Assembly (NCBI GenBank): GCA_030038475.1
Contig: JASHOU010000117.1
Location: 1 to 32,261, forward strand
DNA from: Terriglobales bacterium
GTDB taxonomy: Bacteria > Acidobacteriota > Terriglobia > Terriglobales > Acidobacteriaceae
Length of the DNA: 32,261 bases
Direction: 5' to 3'
The notes beneath the pieces were generated by a model. The model saw nothing but the letters and a program-made list of their open reading frames with translations, was not told the DNA's origin and did not search any database. Each line of letters begins with the position of its first letter. Within the stretch, counting starts at the first letter, position 1. Made by a program: the position numbers and the translations under genes. Of the stretch, positions 29,421 to 32,261 are shown piece after piece.

Positions 29421-29795
29421 TTATTCGAATTCAACCAGAATCTGGTTGAGTTTGACTGCTTCTCCCGGCACTACCTTGACCGATTTCACCTTTCCCGCAA
29501 TCGGAGCCGTAACATTGGTTTCCATCTTCATAGCTTCAAGAACCACGAGCAAATCGTCAGGCTGCAGCTGTTTTCCCGGTTGCACGCAGACTCGCACTAC
29601 GATTCCGGCCACGGGACTGCGGCAAACCTTCGACTCGTCGGCGTCACCCGTTGTGGAAGAGCCGTGTCGAGGCGCGGTCGGGACAACGACAGACTGAATC
29701 CGCGGCGCGGGGCCCTCCTCGCCAGATTGGTCCTCGCCTTCGACATCGACCTCAACTTCATATGCCTTCCCGCCAATGACGATCTGAATCTTCAA
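29421..29795 (-). CDS. Biotin carboxyl carrier protein of an acyl-CoA carboxylase/decarboxylase
   Basis: 124 aa from a TTG at 29795, which has GGAGG 8 nt upstream and overlaps the upstream stop as TTGA. The beta-strand start KIQIVIGGKAYEVEVDVEGE is followed by a Ser/Gly/Pro linker (about 25-50) and a complete biotinyl domain. The biotinylated residue is Lys90 in EAMKME, and the protein ends QILVEFE. It carries CO2 on biotin between a biotin carboxylase (not in the window) and the carboxyltransferase encoded two genes upstream. The KVCRSPVAGIVVRVCVQPGK pattern is the type found in propionyl-/methylmalonyl-CoA enzymes. Middle of a minus-strand operon: carboxyltransferase, OadG-like protein, BCCP, KAS III-FabG. 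Confidence 0.93.
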   Translation of the reverse strand: MKIQIVIGGKAYEVEVDVEGEDQSGEEGPAPRIQSVVVPTAPRHGSSTTGDADESKVCRSPVAGIVVRVCVQPGKQLQPDDLLVVLEAMKMETNVTAPIAGKVKSVKVVPGEAVKLNQILVEFE

Positions 29796-30187
29796 GGCTC
29801 GCGCCTCCGCTGGGAGAAGTTGCGCGAAGCCTGAACCACAACCCGTCCGTGTTGCGCCCACGGATTGGCACTGCTGTTGGGTGTGCGCAAGGTCTTCACC
29901 GAGCGAATGCGAACCTTCTTGCCGAGCAAAGCGGCGATGGTTTCGCTGATCGTTGCCAAGGTTTCGGGTGTAATTTCCTCAGCTAAAGCAGGGTTGATCG
30001 CGGCAGGGGTCGGTGCATTGGCGCTCTGCTTGACAGCGCTCACCTCTGCGGAGAGTGCGTCGATTTGCTGCTGAAGCTCTAACTTGAGTTCGTCACATCG
30101 TTGCCCGATCATCCGTCGCGAGCCGATAAACACCGCGACAAAACTGGCAATCGCTAGAGCTGCAATCAAGATGTAGACGATTGTCAT
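29792..30187 (-). CDS. OadG-like single-pass membrane protein linked to the carboxyltransferase
   Basis: 131 aa. One N-terminal membrane helix (MTIVYILIAALAIASFVAVFIG) is followed by a cytoplasmic coiled-coil-like segment (LKLELQQQIDALSAEVSAVK). An Ala/Pro linker comes next, then a small domain (EEITPETLATISETIAALLGKKVRIRSVKTL) ending in NPWAQHGRVVVQASRNF. The plan and this ending match the OadG/methylmalonyl-CoA decarboxylase delta-type proteins that anchor biotin-dependent carboxyltransferases to the membrane. It lies 9 nt after the carboxyltransferase stop and overlaps the BCCP start by 4 bp, so the three genes are one unit. The ion-pumping beta subunit (OadB/MmdB) is not adjacent. Function by homology only. 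Confidence 0.8.
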   Translation of the reverse strand: MTIVYILIAALAIASFVAVFIGSRRMIGQRCDELKLELQQQIDALSAEVSAVKQSANAPTPAAINPALAEEITPETLATISETIAALLGKKVRIRSVKTLRTPNSSANPWAQHGRVVVQASRNFSQRRREP

Positions 30188-30196
30188 CGCAAGACC

Positions 30197-31795
30197 CTAA
30201 AGCGGAATCAATCCGTGTTTCTTCGGCGGACGAAGTTCCCGCTTGGAACTCGAAGCTGCGATGGCCTGAGCCAAATACTTCGCAGTTTCGGCGGGCTCGA
30301 TCACGTCGTCTACCAGGCGCCTTCCCGCCGCCACATAGGGATTCGCGAAGGTGTTTCGATAACGCTCGATCAGCTCTTTGCGCCGGTTCGACTTGTCTTC
30401 GGCCGCTTCGATCTCATGGCGGAAGACAATTTCCGCGGCGCCTTCGGCTCCCATCACGGCAATTTCGGCGGTGGGCCAGGCGACCACGCGGTCCGCGCCG
30501 AGGGCTTTCGAACACATGGCGATGTAAGCGCCGCCGTAGGCTTTGCGTAGCACGACGGTTATTTTTGGAACTGTCGCCGCCGAGTAAGCAAACAACATTT
30601 TCGCGCCGTGACGGATAATGCCTCCGTACTCCTGCTCGATGCCAGGCAGGAAGCCCGGCGTATCGACAAAAGTCACAAGCGGAGTATTGAAGGCATTGCA
30701 GAAGCGGACGAAGCGGGAGACCTTATCCGAGGCGTCAATATCCAGGACCCCGGCCAACACCTTCGGCTGATTGGCCACGATGCCCACTACGCGCCCCTGG
30801 ATACGGCCGAAGCCAATCACAACATTGGCAGCGAACCCGGGCTGGATTTCGAAAAAATCCTGCTGATCGAGCACACGCGCGATCACATCGCGCACGTCGT
30901 AGGCGACCTTTGGCTCTACGGGAACGGTGCGATTAAGCTCCAGATCGGTTTCGAGCGCGGCGCTGAACGGCAGCCGTGGAGCTTCTTCGAGGTTGTTGGA
31001 CGGCAGGAAACTCAGCAGCCTGCGGCACAGTGACAGTGCACCAGCGTCGTTTTCAGCGATCAGGTGTACCACGCCCGATCGATTCATTTGCGCGGCGGGA
31101 CCGCCCAATTCTTCTGATGTCACGACTTCGCCGGTGACCTGCTTGATGACGGAGGGCCCGGTGATGAACATGCGCCCGCACTTGGTTTGAATGATGAAAT
31201 CGGTCAACGCCGGACTGTAAGCCGCGCCGCCGGCGCAAGGGCCACAAATGATGGAAATCTGGGGAACTGTGCCGGAGAGCAGAGTATTGTTGTAAAACAC
31301 GCTGGCGTACCCGGCCAGGCTGTCGATTCCTTCTTGTACCCGTGCACCGCCGGAATCGTTGATGAAGACAAAGGGGCTGCCGGTTTTGAGCGATCCCTGC
31401 ATCATTTCTGTGATTTTGGCGCAGTGCACCTCGCCGGCGGCGCCGCCGGCAACGGTGAAGTCTTGGCTCGCCAGGTGGACCAACCGTCCACCGACGGTCG
31501 CGCAGCCCGTGACGACGCCATCGGCGGGCAGATCCTTTTCTGCCATATCAAAATAGGTGGAGCGATGTTTCGCGAAGAGGCCTATCTCCTGAAAACTCCC
31601 CGGGTCGACGAGATTTTCGACGCGTTCGCGCGCCGTAAGCTTGCCCTCCGCCTTATGCTTCTCGATTCGTTTCTTGCCGCCTCCCTGTTGGATCTGGGAG
31701 CGCTGGCGGCGAAGCAACGAGATCTTTTCCTCGATCGTGGTCTTCTGTTCCCTGACTAGATCCAACGCCGGGGTTGGAAGCGGATTTGCGGCCAT
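30197..31795 (-). CDS. Acyl-CoA carboxyltransferase (propionyl-CoA carboxylase beta / methylmalonyl-CoA decarboxylase alpha type)
   Basis: 532 aa, normal length for PccB/MmdA. The ATG at 31795 has AGGAGG 7 nt upstream. Two crotonase-fold halves: the N-terminal with GKLTARERVENLVDPGSF, then FINDSGGARVQEGIDSLAGY and the oxyanion/CoA region GPCAGGAAYSPALTDF; the C-terminal with VDTPGFLPGIEQEYGGIIRHGAK and KAYGGAYIAMCSKALGADR, ending GNIPL-like as HGLIPL. It transfers the carboxyl group between carboxybiotin and an acyl-CoA (propionyl- or acetyl-CoA), yielding methylmalonyl- or malonyl-CoA, or the reverse as a decarboxylase. Substrate choice depends on residues I cannot evaluate by eye. First gene of the operon with OadG-like protein, BCCP and KAS III-FabG. 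Confidence 0.95.
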   Translation of the reverse strand: MAANPLPTPALDLVREQKTTIEEKISLLRRQRSQIQQGGGKKRIEKHKAEGKLTARERVENLVDPGSFQEIGLFAKHRSTYFDMAEKDLPADGVVTGCATVGGRLVHLASQDFTVAGGAAGEVHCAKITEMMQGSLKTGSPFVFINDSGGARVQEGIDSLAGYASVFYNNTLLSGTVPQISIICGPCAGGAAYSPALTDFIIQTKCGRMFITGPSVIKQVTGEVVTSEELGGPAAQMNRSGVVHLIAENDAGALSLCRRLLSFLPSNNLEEAPRLPFSAALETDLELNRTVPVEPKVAYDVRDVIARVLDQQDFFEIQPGFAANVVIGFGRIQGRVVGIVANQPKVLAGVLDIDASDKVSRFVRFCNAFNTPLVTFVDTPGFLPGIEQEYGGIIRHGAKMLFAYSAATVPKITVVLRKAYGGAYIAMCSKALGADRVVAWPTAEIAVMGAEGAAEIVFRHEIEAAEDKSNRRKELIERYRNTFANPYVAAGRRLVDDVIEPAETAKYLAQAIAASSSKRELRPPKKHGLIPL

Positions 31796-32033
31796 TGCGA
31801 GGCCTCCTAAATGCTTAAAGTTTTCGGGGGTCTCATTGCGATGGCTAACGATACCGTGTCACGTCAGGGTCTCCACGCTGAGACGAATCCATTATTGGGG
31901 AAGCATGTCCACGGCTCTGTGACGCCGGATACGTACGCTTGTGACAGGACGCGATAGTCGAGATCGGCGTTGCTGGAGTGCGCAATTCAGTTAAATCAGT
32001 TTGTGTAAGATTAAGATAACGTAGCTGGCGCGG
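31796..32033. other. Intergenic region between carboxyltransferase and tRNA-Leu
   Basis: This 238-bp divergent spacer must hold promoters for the carboxyltransferase operon (minus) and the tRNA (plus). It contains no gene and no repeat I can see. The AT-rich stretch at about 31987-32019 just before the tRNA is the likely tRNA promoter, but no hexamer pair fits well enough to mark. Confidence 0.4.
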
Positions 32034-32122
32034 GCCCGGATGGCGAAACTGGCAGACGCACGGGACTTAAAATCCCGAGGGGCGAAAGCTCCGTGACGGT
32101 TCGATTCCGTCTCCGGGCACCA
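32034..32122 (+). tRNA. tRNA-Leu(UAA)
   Basis: A class II tRNA of 89 nt including encoded CCA. Acceptor stem GCCCGGA / TCCGGGC with discriminator A; D arm TGGCGAAACTGGCAGACGCA; anticodon arm CGGGA-CTTAAAA-TCCCG with anticodon TAA (reads UUA); long variable arm GGGGCGAAAGCTCC; T arm ACGGTTCGATTCCGT. Leucine identity is supported by the long variable arm, discriminator A and anticodon. Confidence 0.97.
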
Positions 32123-32201
32123 TTTCAGCCAATGTTTACGAGGGTCCCGTGCAATGTGGGGCTCGCAGGTCGAAGCGGTGTGCCACCCAAAAAACCTGAA
32201 A

Positions 32202-32261
32202 ATGGGGCATTTTATGGGGCAATGTTTGGCGCTCGAAGCGACACCGGGCCAATCCAGCGGG
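32202..32261 (+). other. Frame open to the window end, 80 bp downstream of tRNA-Leu
   Basis: From an ATG at 32202 the frame is open for 20 codons to the edge (starts MGHFMGQCLALEATPGQ). The word ATGGGGCA occurs twice here. There is no clear ribosome site and too little sequence to judge; it may not be coding. tRNA genes are frequent integration sites, so what follows would be worth seeing. Confidence 0.2.

Overview
The window is chromosomal DNA from a moderately GC-rich Gram-negative-type bacterium, most probably an Acidobacteriota member (Koribacter/Terriglobia-like). This placement is inference. It rests on the combination of a FecR + tryptophan-rich (DUF6600-type) secreted protein, an S53 (kumamolisin-like) protease, an OadG-like small membrane protein next to a carboxyltransferase, a class III PHA synthase, and a 'tcatcccgagcgaagcgag' intergenic repeat of a kind I recall as common in that phylum. 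There are no rRNA genes or phage structural genes. The only RNA gene I can prove is a tRNA-Leu(UAA) at the right end.

Layout. (1) 1-1850: the end of a NarL-type two-component system (partial histidine kinase and overlapping LuxR-type regulator), then a solitary 56-aa Flp-type pilin with a GTG start. (2) 2003-7754: cell-envelope genes, namely an M48 metalloprotease and a TonB-family protein (both minus), a 599-bp gene-poor divergent region with a strong hairpin, and a FecR/DUF6600 protein with a long NRP-rich tail closed by a clear intrinsic terminator. (3) 7815-8912: a Phd/YefM-type antitoxin with an operator-like palindrome but no toxin; a Sel1-repeat gene overlaps its 3' end. (4) 8975-14047 (minus): the classical translation operon infC-rpmI-rplT-pheS-pheT. 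Here infC very probably starts at an ATC codon, and the operon's spacers contain an 85-bp palindromic repeat and degenerate short-unit repeats. (5) 14190-20960: S53 protease, AMIN/STN-domain protein, CDGSH iron-sulfur protein, YdcF/DUF218 protein, UDP-sugar dehydrogenase, and a secreted protein of unknown function.

(6) 21134-31795: a polyhydroxyalkanoate (PHA) and acyl-CoA region, the most interesting part. phaP-phaE-like-phaC run on the minus strand behind a near-consensus sigma70 promoter. Its start site is covered by a perfect palindrome of the CTGC-N3-GCAG type bound by PhaR in Paracoccus. The same motif, inside a 23-bp perfect palindrome, sits between a divergent SDR reductase (PhaB/FabG-like) and a MaoC-hydratase/phosphate acyltransferase fusion. 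Further right is an 890-aa protein that joins an unrecognised N-terminal domain, a KAS III (FabH-like) condensing enzyme with complete Cys-His-Asn triad, and a complete FabG reductase. Upstream in the same minus-strand run are a biotin carboxyl carrier protein, an OadG-like membrane protein and an acyl-CoA carboxyltransferase. No beta-ketothiolase (PhaA) is in the window. A reasonable hypothesis is that carboxylation (malonyl- or methylmalonyl-CoA) feeds a KAS III-FabG fusion that makes (R)-3-hydroxyacyl-CoA directly for PhaC, bypassing thiolase.

(7) 32034-32122: tRNA-Leu, followed by unannotated sequence with a frame that stays open to the window end.
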